Source: Rhodothermaceae bacterium Tc-Br11_B2g6_7 (lineage in GTDB: Bacteria > Bacteroidota > Rhodothermia > Rhodothermales > Salinibacteraceae). Taken from it: a stretch of DNA of 64,000 nt. Position 1 is the stretch's first letter; every line of letters starts with the position of its first letter. The stretch covers positions 1 through 64,000 of the forward strand of contig LKNB01000005.1 of assembly GCA_001564055.1 (NCBI GenBank), read 5' to 3'. Positions 1 to 9,128 of this stretch are shown here, piece after piece. A program made the translations under genes and the position numbers. The notes under the pieces were generated by a model that did no database searches, had not been told where the DNA came from, and was given only the letters and a program-made list of their open reading frames with translations.

Positions 1-66
1 CTGCGCCAGAAAGTGGCGCTGCTCTTCGGTTGGATAGCAGCGGTATTTGTAGGCCATGTGATACAT
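1..66 (-). CDS. tnpB: TnpB-like IS200/IS605-family nuclease, N-terminal fragment
   Basis: The minus strand reads into the left edge with MAYKYRCYPTEEQ followed by HFLAQ. The YKYR-YPT-EQ pattern is the conserved N-terminus of TnpB/OrfB proteins of IS200/IS605 elements, which are RNA-guided nucleases that help retain the transposon. Two in-frame ATG codons (at 66 and 57) could start it; the one at 57 gives the usual MxYKYR beginning. The rest of the gene, its catalytic residues and its guide RNA lie outside the window, so whether the element is intact cannot be judged. Only about 20 residues support the call. Confidence 0.6.
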   Translation of the reverse strand, partial: MYHMAYKYRCYPTEEQRHFLAQ

Positions 67-69
67 TAG

Positions 70-95
70 TTAAACAAGCAGACCGCGTTGTTTAA
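70..95. repeat. 8-bp inverted repeat just upstream of tnpB
   Basis: TTAAACAA at 70-77 is repeated inverted as TTGTTTAA at 88-95, with a 10-nt loop. It lies 4 bp upstream of the first tnpB start. IS200/IS605 elements carry subterminal hairpins at their ends, so this may be part of the element end, but the boundary is not defined. The remaining sequence to 257 shows no gene. Confidence 0.35.
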
Positions 96-257
96 GGTTC
101 CGGCTTGCTCGTATGCAAACGCATAAACCGAAAGCGAGGGTCCGTGTATATCACCGGCTAAAGCCAGGATCTTTACGGCCCTCTCGCGCTCTCCCAATAC
201 TGTAAAAGCCCCGAAAAAGTATCCACTGATCCACAGCTAAAACGGCTAACAGCGCGG

Positions 258-1613
258 CTATACGCCCAGGTACCAGGTAGCCAGCGAGAAGTAAATGAGC
301 ACGCCCGAGATGTCAGCTATAGATGTCACCAGGGGGGCGCTGGCCGTGGCAGGATCCAGGTTAAATCGGTTTAAGAGGAACGGTAAGGACATGCCCACGA
401 GGCTACCGACGATGACCACACAGACCATCGTCATGGCGACCACGACGGCGACATCTACACCGCCACGGTACCAGCCCAGCACCGACACAGCCAGCGCCAT
501 GGTGGCTCCGAGCATAACAGCCACACCCAGTTCTTTCCCTACCAGGGAGAACCAGTCTTTCATTTTCACATCACCGGTGGCCAGCGCGCGCACCATTAGC
601 GTGGCCGCCTGCGACCCGGCGTTGCCTGCGCTATCGATAAGCAACGGCAGGAAGAACACCAGCGCCACCACCGCCATGATGGTGTCCTCGAAATAGGCGA
701 TGCCTTCGCCCGAGAAGATGTTGATAAAGACCAAGACCAGCAGCCAGCCAATGCGGCTCCGGTAGAGGCGCCAGGTGCTGGCATCTTGCAGACTTCCGCG
801 GATCGGCTCAACGGAACCGACCCGGTGGAAGTCCTCCGTGGCTTCTTGTTCGGCTACATCCAGGAGGTCATCCACCGTTACGATCCCCACCAGCACCCCC
901 TCCGAATCCAGGAGGGGCAGGGCGGTGACATCGTAGCGCTTGATCAACCGGACCGCCTCCTCACGATCAGCAAAAGCAGAGGCACTAACAAACGATCCGT
1001 CCATCACGTCTTGGACCGTCTGCTCCGGTTCGGCCAGAATCAGCTTGCGCAGCTGCAGGTCATCCACCAGCACCCCATCAGCCGTGATGACATACACCCG
1101 GTTGATGGTCTCACTATCAATGCCAACGTCCCGTACGTGCGCGAACGCCCTCTCCACGGTCCATGCCGGCTGGACCGCCACATAGTCGGGCGTCATGAGA
1201 CGTCCAACGCTTTCTTCGGGGTAGCCCAGCAGGGTACGCGCTTCCGCAAGATCATCCGACGGCAGCAAATCCATGAGCTGCTGTGTAACCTCCGCGGGCA
1301 ACTCGTGGAGCACCTGCGTCCGATCATCCGGTGACAGCGTGGAGACCACCTCCTTGGTCTCGTCACCCGTTAGCGCCTCAAGGAGCTCAGCCCGCCTGCA
1401 TGCGTCGAGATAAGCAAAGACGTCAGCCGCCTATCGACGGTGCAGGGCGCGAAAAAATAGCACCTGGTCGGGCTTCGGCAACCGGCGGAATACACGTGCA
1501 ACCTCAGCGGCCGGCCAATCAACGACCCTCTGGCGAAGCGATTCCCAGTCGCGCTCCCGCAATAATTCTTCGGCGTTTATATCAAACGTAGGAGTGATCT
1601 TAACATCATTCAT
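258..1613 (-). pseudogene. mgtE: MgtE magnesium transporter interrupted by an in-frame TAG
   Basis: Read through, the frame codes for about 451 residues, the usual length of MgtE, a homodimeric Mg2+ channel of the inner membrane. The first 60 residues (from 1613) are the start of the cytosolic MgtE_N domain; codon 61 is TAG (1431-1433). The same frame continues without any shift as AADVFAYLDACRRAELL and onward through two CBS domains (roughly residues 140-260) and five membrane segments. A single C-to-T change of a Gln codon would explain the stop. Either the gene is recently inactivated, a shorter protein restarts at the ATG at 1349, or it is a base-call error. TAG is a normal stop in neighbouring genes. 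There is no room for an M-box leader, as mgsA diverges 111 bp away. Confidence 0.85.
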
Positions 1614-1724
1614 CGTTGCGCAATCAGATGATCGATCAGTTAATGAGGTAAACCTTTACGGAAGAGCGCAGGAATTTGTATGTTTAGCCCTACCGGAACC
1701 CTCTCCTGGAACTGCCAACCTGCT

Positions 1725-2189
1725 ATGCCGTCATCCAGCCCGACCCTACAAGCAAAGAAGAGAATAGTGCTTGTAGCGCATGATAACAAGAAAAAGGACC
1801 TGCTCGACTGGGTTCGCTTTAACCGCCTCACCCTCCTGGAGCATGACCTGATGGCCACGGGCACCACCGGGCGGCTTATCGAAGATGAGCTCGGCATTGA
1901 CATTGAGCGCTTCATGAGCGGACCGCTGGGTGGCGATCAGCAGATTGGTGCGGCTATCGCGGAGGGCAAGATCGACGTCATGATTTTCTTCTGGGATCCG
2001 CTGGAAGCCCAGCCCCACGACCCCGACGTCAAAGCCCTACTCCGCATTGCCGTGGTCTGGAATCTGCCTATTGCCTGCAACCGCTCTACCGCCGACTTCC
2101 TCATCTCCTCGCCCCTTCTCGGCGAGCCTTACGAGCGGCAGCGGCCAACCCACGAGCGCTACCTCGACCGCACGGTAGAGGTAGACTGA
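1725..2189 (+). CDS. mgsA: Methylglyoxal synthase
   Basis: MgsA converts dihydroxyacetone phosphate to methylglyoxal and phosphate, a bypass of lower glycolysis when phosphate is short. The 154-residue product has VLVAHD (His19, Asp20), ATGTTG, SGPLGGDQQ with the catalytic Asp at residue 71, and PHDPDVKAL. With the ATG at 1725 these residues fall at the same numbers as in the E. coli enzyme, so this start is preferred over the ATG 45 bp upstream. It diverges from mgtE and converges on the peptidase gene downstream. Confidence 0.95.
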   Translation: MPSSSPTLQAKKRIVLVAHDNKKKDLLDWVRFNRLTLLEHDLMATGTTGRLIEDELGIDIERFMSGPLGGDQQIGAAIAEGKIDVMIFFWDPLEAQPHDPDVKALLRIAVVWNLPIACNRSTADFLISSPLLGEPYERQRPTHERYLDRTVEVD

Positions 2190-2222
2190 TTTGGCTCGCA
2201 GGGCCGGAGCCTACGCGGCCGA

Positions 2223-2257
2223 CAAAAAAGCCGCTGCCCCAAGAGGAGACAGCGGCT
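2223..2257 (-). terminator. Rho-independent terminator of the M14 peptidase gene
   Basis: On the minus strand an 8-bp perfect stem AGCCGCTG/CAGCGGCT with a 13-nt loop is followed by six T. It lies 40 bp after the peptidase stop codon. There is no T run in the plus direction. Confidence 0.85.
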
Positions 2258-2296
2258 GGTGGTGCATGTAGACGATACGCTATGCGGCGGTGCGTA

Positions 2297-4867
2297 TCAG
2301 AACGAGCGGCCGAAGAACAGCGCATTGGCGTAGAACCCGTTGGTGCCCCACCAAAAGGCGCGGAAGTTCGGGTTATCGAACATCAGCACCACGCGCCCAC
2401 GGCCCACGCGGTGCCCTTCAACGGAGGCGCTCCCTGAGGCGAGTTCGCGCTGAGCATCCGACAGATACCCGCTCATCAGTGGGTCGTCGGTGTAGGTGGC
2501 CACAGCCGCGCCCGGGCGCCCTGAGGGTTCATAGAACCGGTTCAGGTTGCGGAAGAAGGGGGCCGTCTGTCCATAGCCAAAGGCCAGCGGATGGGTATGG
2601 TCGATGGTGGCCTCGAAGATGGAGCCGCCAATGTTTTGCGCCCCGCGTGCGGCACTAAGGTCGGCGTACGGCTGGCCTTGCAAGAGCGAGTCCGTGTCGA
2701 GGGGTTTGCGCTCAAGATCTGCCATGCCGTTGCGCACCGCCCATTCTGCGGCCGAGTGGATGGCGATGAGGGTGCCGCCGCTACGGACCCACGACTCAAT
2801 GGCATCCGATGAGACACTGCCGTATGAGCCTCCGGCCATCACGATGGTGTTGTACAGGGACAGGTCGGCGCTCCGGAGGCGGTCTGCGTCAATCAGCGAG
2901 GCCGGCATGTGGTAGCGCTCGTTCATGAGGTGCCAGGCCTCCCCCACATTCAGCTGACTCGTACCGGCGCCCGTCACCAGCGCCACGCGGGGCTTCTCCA
3001 GCACGTTGGCACTGGGGCTCCCAAAGTCGGGCCGCTCCGGCATCAGGCCACTCTCCACGCCATACACGCGGACGTGGTCTTCCGCTACGATATTCTGCAC
3101 GTGCTGATACACCTCCTGCGGGCTCATGTCGTCCTGCTGCGAAGGGATGAGGATGGCGCCACGGTCGATCTCATACGTCGTGCCGCGGATCGGGACGCCC
3201 ATCTCTTCGGTCATCACCATCGTCCGGAGGCCGGCATCCTGCAGGCGGTACAGCGCCCGGGGAGCAAAGTAGCGCCCCCATTCCATGATGTAGCCTACAT
3301 TCGACCGGCCGCCGATCATCTCGCCACCGGTAAACGAGAAGTCGCTCAACTGCTCCCCAATGAAGCGGTCGGGCGTCCGCTGCACTTCGGCATGCGGTAG
3401 GCCGAATGCGAGGGGCAGCGTCCATGTGGAAACGTCGTAGAAGAGCGAGTCCGGGAAGGTCTCCGCCCGCTCCATGACGCCGCGGATGAACTGGTGCTGC
3501 GTCTGGTTCATGGGGATGATGAAGGCCTCCCCTGGTTCAAAACGCTGCCCGTCCTGCTCCAGCGGCTCGGCCAGGTCGTGGATCTGCACCCGGTGCTGGT
3601 CCAGAATCTGCGCGAGGCCCTGCGCCCGCTGCGGGTCGTTACCGTGGCCTAAGACGTAGGCTTTCGTGTCGAACGCATTGTAGCGCTCCGGCACCTCGGC
3701 GAAGAAGTCGCGCTGGTAGCGGAGCAGACGGTCCCGCAGGTCTACCGAGCCTTCGAGCGTGGAGAGGGTGGTGGCGAACTGGTTGCGCACGGTCTCGCTG
3801 TAGTGCTTGTCGCCAAAGTTGCTTTCGGTCTCCAGCGATCGCGAGGAGCTTTCCTCAAACAGAATACCTACCGTTCCCTGCACGTCGGGGTACGTAGAGC
3901 CCTTGCCGTAGTAGTAGTCGTCAAACCGCTCGCGCGTCCAATACAGTTCGCCCATGCTATCGAGCTGCCGGGCATGGAAGCGAGCCAGTTCCATGGTCAG
4001 CTCCTGGTTGATCTCGGGCGTGCGAGGATGCGTGCGCTCCGGGATGCCGGGCTGGAAGAAGTAGGTGGAGTTGCGGCCCATCTCGTGGAAGTCGGTGAGG
4101 ACCTGCGGCCGCCAGTGCTGATAGACGCCGATTTTGCCTTGCGACTCGGGGTGAGCCAGCGGCATCCAGTCGCGGTTGAGGTCAAACCAGTAATGGTTAG
4201 TCCGCCCGCGAGGCCACGGCTGCGAGTGCTCCCGGTCCTGCACGTCGGTGGTGTGCACCCCGCCGCGGTTCTGGTTCACCCAGTACGCAAAGCGGTCGCG
4301 TCCATCCGGGTTCATGTTGGGGTCGATGAGGATGACGAGGTCGTCCAGCAGCGCATCCACCGCCGGGCCACTCCCGGCCGCGAGGTGGTAGAGCAACAAG
4401 AGCGCCGCTTCCGTGCCGGAGGCTTCATCGCCGTGTACCGAGTAGCCCATGTAGATTATGGCCGGCATGTCCGCGAGCTCGGCATCGCTCACACTTCCAG
4501 GATCGGTGGTGAGCCGCTCATTCGCTTCACGGATTTCGTCGAGGCGGGCATGGTTGGCCTCAGAGGTGACGGTAGCGTACACCAAGGCGCGGTTTTGATA
4601 GGAGCGGGCGTACTCGGTGAGGAGCACACGGTCGCTCTGCGCGGCCACGTGTTCAAAGTAGTTCACGACCTGCAGGCTTTCGGTGTGGCGCGTGCCGATA
4701 ACGTGGCCAATCACTTCATCAGGGGTCGCAATGGCTTCGTCATAGGCCTCCACACCTTCCAGCGGAAAGTCAGTGGCCAGCGGAAGCTCCTGGGCCTGCG
4801 CGTCCGGTACAGCAGGCAGCAGCAGCCAGGTAAGCAGAAAGAAAAGCAGGGGTAACCGAAAAGACAT
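2297..4867 (-). CDS. Secreted M14-family zinc carboxypeptidase with C-terminal amidotransferase-like domain
   Basis: The 856-residue product starts with a signal peptide (hydrophobic stretch to about residue 24, ending AQAQE). The M14 domain covers roughly residues 50-350: GYSVHGDEASGTEA supplies the first zinc ligands (HxxE), DPNMNPDGRDRF is the substrate-binding stretch, and DFHEMG supplies the second zinc histidine. From about residue 620 to 720 a ThuA/amidotransferase-like fold is suggested by RVALVTGAG and VMAGGSYG. Such large M14 proteins are common in Bacteroidota and Rhodothermota, and are thought to digest peptides outside the cell. The gene stands alone with its own terminator. Natural substrates cannot be inferred. 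Confidence 0.85.
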   Translation of the reverse strand: MSFRLPLLFFLLTWLLLPAVPDAQAQELPLATDFPLEGVEAYDEAIATPDEVIGHVIGTRHTESLQVVNYFEHVAAQSDRVLLTEYARSYQNRALVYATVTSEANHARLDEIREANERLTTDPGSVSDAELADMPAIIYMGYSVHGDEASGTEAALLLLYHLAAGSGPAVDALLDDLVILIDPNMNPDGRDRFAYWVNQNRGGVHTTDVQDREHSQPWPRGRTNHYWFDLNRDWMPLAHPESQGKIGVYQHWRPQVLTDFHEMGRNSTYFFQPGIPERTHPRTPEINQELTMELARFHARQLDSMGELYWTRERFDDYYYGKGSTYPDVQGTVGILFEESSSRSLETESNFGDKHYSETVRNQFATTLSTLEGSVDLRDRLLRYQRDFFAEVPERYNAFDTKAYVLGHGNDPQRAQGLAQILDQHRVQIHDLAEPLEQDGQRFEPGEAFIIPMNQTQHQFIRGVMERAETFPDSLFYDVSTWTLPLAFGLPHAEVQRTPDRFIGEQLSDFSFTGGEMIGGRSNVGYIMEWGRYFAPRALYRLQDAGLRTMVMTEEMGVPIRGTTYEIDRGAILIPSQQDDMSPQEVYQHVQNIVAEDHVRVYGVESGLMPERPDFGSPSANVLEKPRVALVTGAGTSQLNVGEAWHLMNERYHMPASLIDADRLRSADLSLYNTIVMAGGSYGSVSSDAIESWVRSGGTLIAIHSAAEWAVRNGMADLERKPLDTDSLLQGQPYADLSAARGAQNIGGSIFEATIDHTHPLAFGYGQTAPFFRNLNRFYEPSGRPGAAVATYTDDPLMSGYLSDAQRELASGSASVEGHRVGRGRVVLMFDNPNFRAFWWGTNGFYANALFFGRSF

Positions 4868-5079
4868 AAAGGTTTAGGCAGATGGGGAGGTGTAGTGTGG
4901 GGCGCCGTCCATAAGAGGGCATGGCAAGTATAGGGATTTCTGAGTAGAAGATCAGCACCTCAGCACACGCCTCGGCATTGCCTGCATGATGGCCGGCCTC
5001 TGCCCCGCCCGCAAGAACATACGCCCGCACGACGGGTCCACTGTATCCTGATTTTCCTACGGATTCCCCCAGCCTGACT

Positions 5080-5712
5080 ATGCCTATCGGACGCCTGCAC
5101 GTGTTGACGGATTATCATTTTCAGCAACGCTTTTCGCACGCGGAATTGGCCCGGCTGGTGATTGATGGCGGCGCGGATGTGGTCCAGTTCCGTCAGAAAC
5201 ACGGCATGATGCAGCACAAGCTCCGGCAGGCCCACGCGACCGCAGCCGTGTGCCAGGAAAAGGGTATTCCGCTCCTCATCGACGACCATATCGATGTGTA
5301 TTTCGCCACCGGTGCGGATGGTGTGCATCTGGGGCAGACGGACTTCCCCATCGCGGAAGCACGGCGCGTGCTGGGGCCCGATGCCATCATTGGGGCTACG
5401 GCGACGAATGCAAAACAGGCCGTCCGAGCAGCCGACGAGGGGGCGACCTACATCGGGTTTGGGCCGGTGTTCACCACACGGTCGAAAAAAGACCCGGCCA
5501 AGGTGAAGGGCCTGCAGGGGCTGGCGGAGGCCTGCCAGGCGGTTGACCTGCCTGTCATCGCCATCGCGGGTATTACCCCGGCTCGCGTGGCGCCTGTCAT
5601 GGAAGCCGGCGCCCACGGCGTGGCGGTTATGACGGGCATTACCACCAAGGCCAACCCGCAGGAGGCCACACGGCACTACCGCCGGGAGCTGGATGCCGTG
5701 CTGGCGGCATAA
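5080..5712 (+). CDS. thiE: Thiamine phosphate synthase
   Basis: ThiE joins the pyrimidine and thiazole phosphates to make thiamine monophosphate. The 210-residue TIM barrel shows DVVQFRQK near residue 27, LLIDDHIDV, ADGVHLGQTDFP, the pyrophosphate-binding GATATN, IGFGPVFTTRSKKD, and the C-terminal phosphate loop AGAHGVAVMTGI. Length matches the family. No other thiamine gene lies nearby and no TPP riboswitch pattern is visible in the 212 bp between it and the divergent peptidase gene. Confidence 0.95.
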   Translation: MPIGRLHVLTDYHFQQRFSHAELARLVIDGGADVVQFRQKHGMMQHKLRQAHATAAVCQEKGIPLLIDDHIDVYFATGADGVHLGQTDFPIAEARRVLGPDAIIGATATNAKQAVRAADEGATYIGFGPVFTTRSKKDPAKVKGLQGLAEACQAVDLPVIAIAGITPARVAPVMEAGAHGVAVMTGITTKANPQEATRHYRRELDAVLAA

Positions 5713-5719
5713 GCCGTGC

Positions 5720-6454
5720 TCATGGGTCCGCAGCCTGAAGCGCGGCCGCCAGGCCTGTCGGGGAGGGCGTCTCGGCTACGGCGCTCACCGCGAGTCCCTT
5801 ATTCTCTACCGCCGCTGCGGTCGTCGGCCCAATGGCTGCGATGCGAGCATGCGGGGCCTCCGCCTGGAGCGTCTGGAGCGCGGCTACGCCCGAGGGACTG
5901 AAGCTCACCAGCCACGCCGGCAGTGTACCGGCAGGCAAACGGACGTCCGTTTGCACCTGTGTCTCGTAGACGCACTGCTCCTGCCACGCAATGCCAGCGG
6001 CCGTCAGCAGGGCCGGCAGCACCTCGCGGCGCCGGTTGCCACATAGGAAGAGCAATGGCAGCGGCGTCGGGGGGGCTTGTATGATCTGCTCGGCCAGCGC
6101 TTCGGCGGTCCCGCCAAGCGGCTTCTCCGATGAGAGGCCCAGTGCAGCGAGCGCCTCGGCGGTAGCTGGTCCTACCGCATAGGTGCGCTTGATGCGCCAC
6201 GGGGGCAGCATCGCCTCGCTGGTCGCTTCTGCTATCGCCTGTACAGCCCGCGGACTGGTGCAGATGAGGCCTCCGAAGGCGTCAGGTACTTCCAGAAACG
6301 AACGCAGGCGGTTGGGCTGTGGGACGGTAAAGAACAGCACGGGCACCTGCACCACACCGTATCCTACGGCCTCAAGCGCCTGCGCATAAGCATCGTCGGC
6401 CCCAGCAGACGCCCGCAGGAGGCACACCCGGGGCCGGTCGGCAGCAGCAGTCAT
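5720..6454 (-). CDS. hemD: Uroporphyrinogen-III synthase
   Basis: HemD closes hydroxymethylbilane into uroporphyrinogen III while inverting ring D. The 244-residue product shows the weakly conserved HEM4 pattern: LICTSPRAVQAI in the first domain, TYAVGPATAEAL, LLFLCGNRRRE, and the C-terminal IAAIGPTTAAAV. HemD sequences diverge widely, so the position matters: its start overlaps the hemC stop (ATGA at 6451-6454), which implies translational coupling. It converges on thiE with 7 bp between stops. Confidence 0.9.
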   Translation of the reverse strand: MTAAADRPRVCLLRASAGADDAYAQALEAVGYGVVQVPVLFFTVPQPNRLRSFLEVPDAFGGLICTSPRAVQAIAEATSEAMLPPWRIKRTYAVGPATAEALAALGLSSEKPLGGTAEALAEQIIQAPPTPLPLLFLCGNRRREVLPALLTAAGIAWQEQCVYETQVQTDVRLPAGTLPAWLVSFSPSGVAALQTLQAEAPHARIAAIGPTTAAAVENKGLAVSAVAETPSPTGLAAALQAADP

Positions 6455-7389
6455 TGGTCAGCGGCACGGATGCCCTGCAGGATAGCGTCAGCGCCCCGGT
6501 CAAGCAGGCGCTCGGCCAGGGCGGTGCCCAGCGCTTCGGCGCGCTCGGGGGGTGCCTGGTCAGTAGCGCGCAGCAGCTGCGACCCGTCCAGTGCGGCCAC
6601 GCAGGCGTCGAGATGCAGCACGCCCTCCTCCAGCCGTCCCCGCGCCCCAATGGGCACCTGGCAGCCTCCCTCGAGCCGGCGTAGCAAGGCCCGCTCGGCG
6701 AGCACCGCCGCAGAGGTGGTGTCGTCGTGCAGCGTCTGGCGCAGCGTGGCGCGCGTCTCGGCGTCTTTTTCCGCGCATACGATGCCGAGCGCACCCTGAC
6801 TCACCGCGGGAAGCACGATGTCGTAGGGGATGATTGTGCGGATGCGGTCGGTCAGCTCCAGCCGTTCCAGCCCGGCCACAGCCAGCACGATGCCATGCCA
6901 ATCGCTGGCGTCCAGCTTGGCGATGCGGGTAGGCACGTTGCCGCGGACCGATACGATCTCCAGATCCGGACGCCACGCCAGCAGCTGGGCCTTGCGGCGC
7001 AGCGACGAGGTAGCCAGCACGGCTCCTTCCGGCAGATCCGCCAGCCCGCCCTTGAACGAGGGATGAGCCACGAAGGCATCGCCGGGATGCGCCCGCGAGC
7101 CAATCGCGCCCAGCACAATGCCGGGCGGCAGTTGGGTGGGCAGGTCCTTGAGCGAGTGCACCGCCACCTGTATCTCGCCGTTGAGCAGCGCTACATCCAG
7201 CTCTTTGGTGAAGAGCCCTTTGTCGCCGATCTCGGCCAGGGGCGTGTCGAGGATGCGGTCCCCTTTCGTGCTGATTTCCTTAATGGCCACCGTATGCCCG
7301 GCTGCTTCGAGGGCACGCTGCACGTAGTGAGCCTGCCAGAGGGCGAGCTTGCTGCCGCGCGTACCCAGCGTGAGAGAAGAGGCCATCAT
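6451..7389 (-). CDS. hemC: Hydroxymethylbilane synthase (porphobilinogen deaminase)
   Basis: HemC polymerises four porphobilinogens into hydroxymethylbilane. The frame is open 66 bp further upstream, but the start is placed at one of two adjacent ATG codons (7389/7386) because the family begins just before LGTRGSKLALWQA. SLKDLPTQLPPG, SSLRRKAQLL, RGNVPTRIAKL and LEGGCQVPIGA are visible; the Cys of the last motif binds the dipyrromethane cofactor. Length, about 311 residues, is normal. It sits 99 bp downstream of hemA. Confidence 0.95.
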   Translation of the reverse strand: MMASSLTLGTRGSKLALWQAHYVQRALEAAGHTVAIKEISTKGDRILDTPLAEIGDKGLFTKELDVALLNGEIQVAVHSLKDLPTQLPPGIVLGAIGSRAHPGDAFVAHPSFKGGLADLPEGAVLATSSLRRKAQLLAWRPDLEIVSVRGNVPTRIAKLDASDWHGIVLAVAGLERLELTDRIRTIIPYDIVLPAVSQGALGIVCAEKDAETRATLRQTLHDDTTSAAVLAERALLRRLEGGCQVPIGARGRLEEGVLHLDACVAALDGSQLLRATDQAPPERAEALGTALAERLLDRGADAILQGIRAADQ

Positions 7390-7488
7390 CACCAAAAGAT
7401 GTAGGGAAATCTGCGACTGCACCCGTGCCCGCAATGCATGGAGGGCACCGAACATAGAGCGCCTACCATAGAACGCTGCCCGTCCTGC

Positions 7489-8943
7489 TTAGGGCTGGCG
7501 GTTGTGCTCCTCAGCAAGAGCACGCAGCATGGCGGAGAGCGCTCCTTCAGCGTCTTCGGTGCCGTCGGACTCCCGAGCGCCCGTGCCATCGGATCCAAAG
7601 GGGCAGGCCGCAGGCGGATGCATGGACGATGGGGTGGCCGCATCCGCGCGGCGGCGCGCCGCTTCCTCCTCAGCGGAGGCATCGGCACAACCGGGCCGCG
7701 AAAACAGGGCTTCCAGCAGGCGGATGCCGCGGACGTAGTCGATGCTATCCGGGTCCACGTTTTTCAGCCGGACGACCGGTACGGCCAGGAGCTTTTGCAA
7801 GATGGACTTCGTGAGCCGGTCAAGCTCCTGGCGATCGGTGTCAGCCAGACGGTGGTGGTGGCGCTCGATTTCCTGCTGCCGAATCGACTCAAACGTACCG
7901 CGGATGGCGTCGATGGCCGGCTGGAGGGCTTGCTGGTGGAAGATCCACGTGACGTACTCTTGCAGGGCCTCGTCGCAGATCTGGCGCGCGGCCGGCAAGT
8001 CAGCGCGGCGGCGGGCTTCGACGTGCGCCAGGCGCTGGTCGATGGCGTCGAGGTCTACAACGCGGTAGCCGGTCGTCTCCTCCACCCCGGCTCCTACGTT
8101 GCGCGGCATAGCGATGTCCACCAGTAGCTTCTCTACGGCCTCAGGCGCCATGTTGGGCAAGTGTTGCGCCGTGATGGTAGGCACCGGAGCGCCGGTCGCC
8201 ACGATGACGAGGCCTGCGTTCTTCAGCGCCGTGTAGCGCTGCTCCCACGCCACGGTAGACACGCCGAAGCGCGCCGCCAGCTTTTCTGCTTTGGCCCGGG
8301 TGCGGTTGGTGATGCAGATACGATCGGCCCCATGCGACTGCAGCGCTTCAAGCGCCAGCGTGGCCATCTCGCCTGCACCCACGATGAGGATGTGCTGGTC
8401 ATCGAAGGTCAGATGGCGCTCGTGCTCGAAGTGCAGGCGCGCGGCCGCGATGGCGGCGCCAGAGACCGACACGATGCCATCGGTAAGGGCTGTTTCGTTG
8501 ACCACCCGCTTGGCGGTCCGGAAGGTAACGTGCATGAGGCGGTGCAGGTAGGACTGCACCCGGTCTTCGTCCACCGCCAGCCGATACGCCTCCTTCATCT
8601 GGTTCAAGATCTGGGCATCCCCCAGGACCTGCGAGCGGATACCGCAGGAGACCTCAATCACATGGCGGATGGCTGCTTCGTCCTGATACAGAAAGACATC
8701 GGCTTCGGGCCAGGGGCGCCGCGCACGGCGGCTCAGGGCCGTCCGCACCGTCGCCAGATCTTCCTCACTTCCAAAAAGATAGGCCTCCGTGCGATTGCAC
8801 GTGGAGAGCAAGATGAGTTCCGCCTCGTCGGACAGCGTCAGCGCCTGATAGAATGCGCGCGTTGAGGCTTCATCCAGCGCGTACGCCTCGCGTACATCCA
8901 CAGCAGCCGTGGTGTGGTTCAAGCCCAGTGCGTAGAGCGTCAT
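7489..8943 (-). CDS. hemA: Glutamyl-tRNA reductase
   Basis: HemA reduces glutamyl-tRNA to glutamate-1-semialdehyde, the first committed step of C5 tetrapyrrole synthesis. It shows LGLNHTTAAVDVRE at the N-terminus, LLSTCNRTEAY with the nucleophilic Cys, QVLGDAQILNQMK, the NADPH-binding GAGEMATLALEAL and CITNRTRAKAEKLA. The start at 8943 (MTLYALGLNH) is chosen over an in-frame ATG 12 bp upstream. At 484 residues it is longer than the usual 420 or so: about 70 C-terminal residues after the dimerisation domain are low-complexity and Ala/Glu/Ser-rich. It is first in the hemA-hemC-hemD cluster. Confidence 0.95.
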   Translation of the reverse strand: MTLYALGLNHTTAAVDVREAYALDEASTRAFYQALTLSDEAELILLSTCNRTEAYLFGSEEDLATVRTALSRRARRPWPEADVFLYQDEAAIRHVIEVSCGIRSQVLGDAQILNQMKEAYRLAVDEDRVQSYLHRLMHVTFRTAKRVVNETALTDGIVSVSGAAIAAARLHFEHERHLTFDDQHILIVGAGEMATLALEALQSHGADRICITNRTRAKAEKLAARFGVSTVAWEQRYTALKNAGLVIVATGAPVPTITAQHLPNMAPEAVEKLLVDIAMPRNVGAGVEETTGYRVVDLDAIDQRLAHVEARRRADLPAARQICDEALQEYVTWIFHQQALQPAIDAIRGTFESIRQQEIERHHHRLADTDRQELDRLTKSILQKLLAVPVVRLKNVDPDSIDYVRGIRLLEALFSRPGCADASAEEEAARRRADAATPSSMHPPAACPFGSDGTGARESDGTEDAEGALSAMLRALAEEHNRQP

Positions 8944-9128
8944 AAAGCGGTACATCTTGGGTGGGAAAGCATGGCATCAACCGCGCGGGCGCGGGCACAG
9001 ATTCACCGAACGCATTGAATAATAAATGAATCGAACTTGTAACTGTCCAGTCGTGGGTATCGGCAGCGAAGATGGGGCCTGAAGGGGCGTGTCTATAGAG
9101 CGCACATCAGGCGACGCGGCGGTCACGC

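Noticed and set aside
1431..1433. TAG read as a sense codon (code change)
   Set aside because: TAG is the stop of mgtE itself (258-260), of the PP-loop gene and of other genes here, so a genome-wide reassignment is unlikely.
1614..1724. Possible M-box riboswitch before mgtE
   Set aside because: Only 111 bp lie between divergent mgtE and mgsA and no M-box pattern is seen.
4868..5079. Possible TPP riboswitch before thiE
   Set aside because: No CUGAGA-type element or paired thi-box arms are visible.
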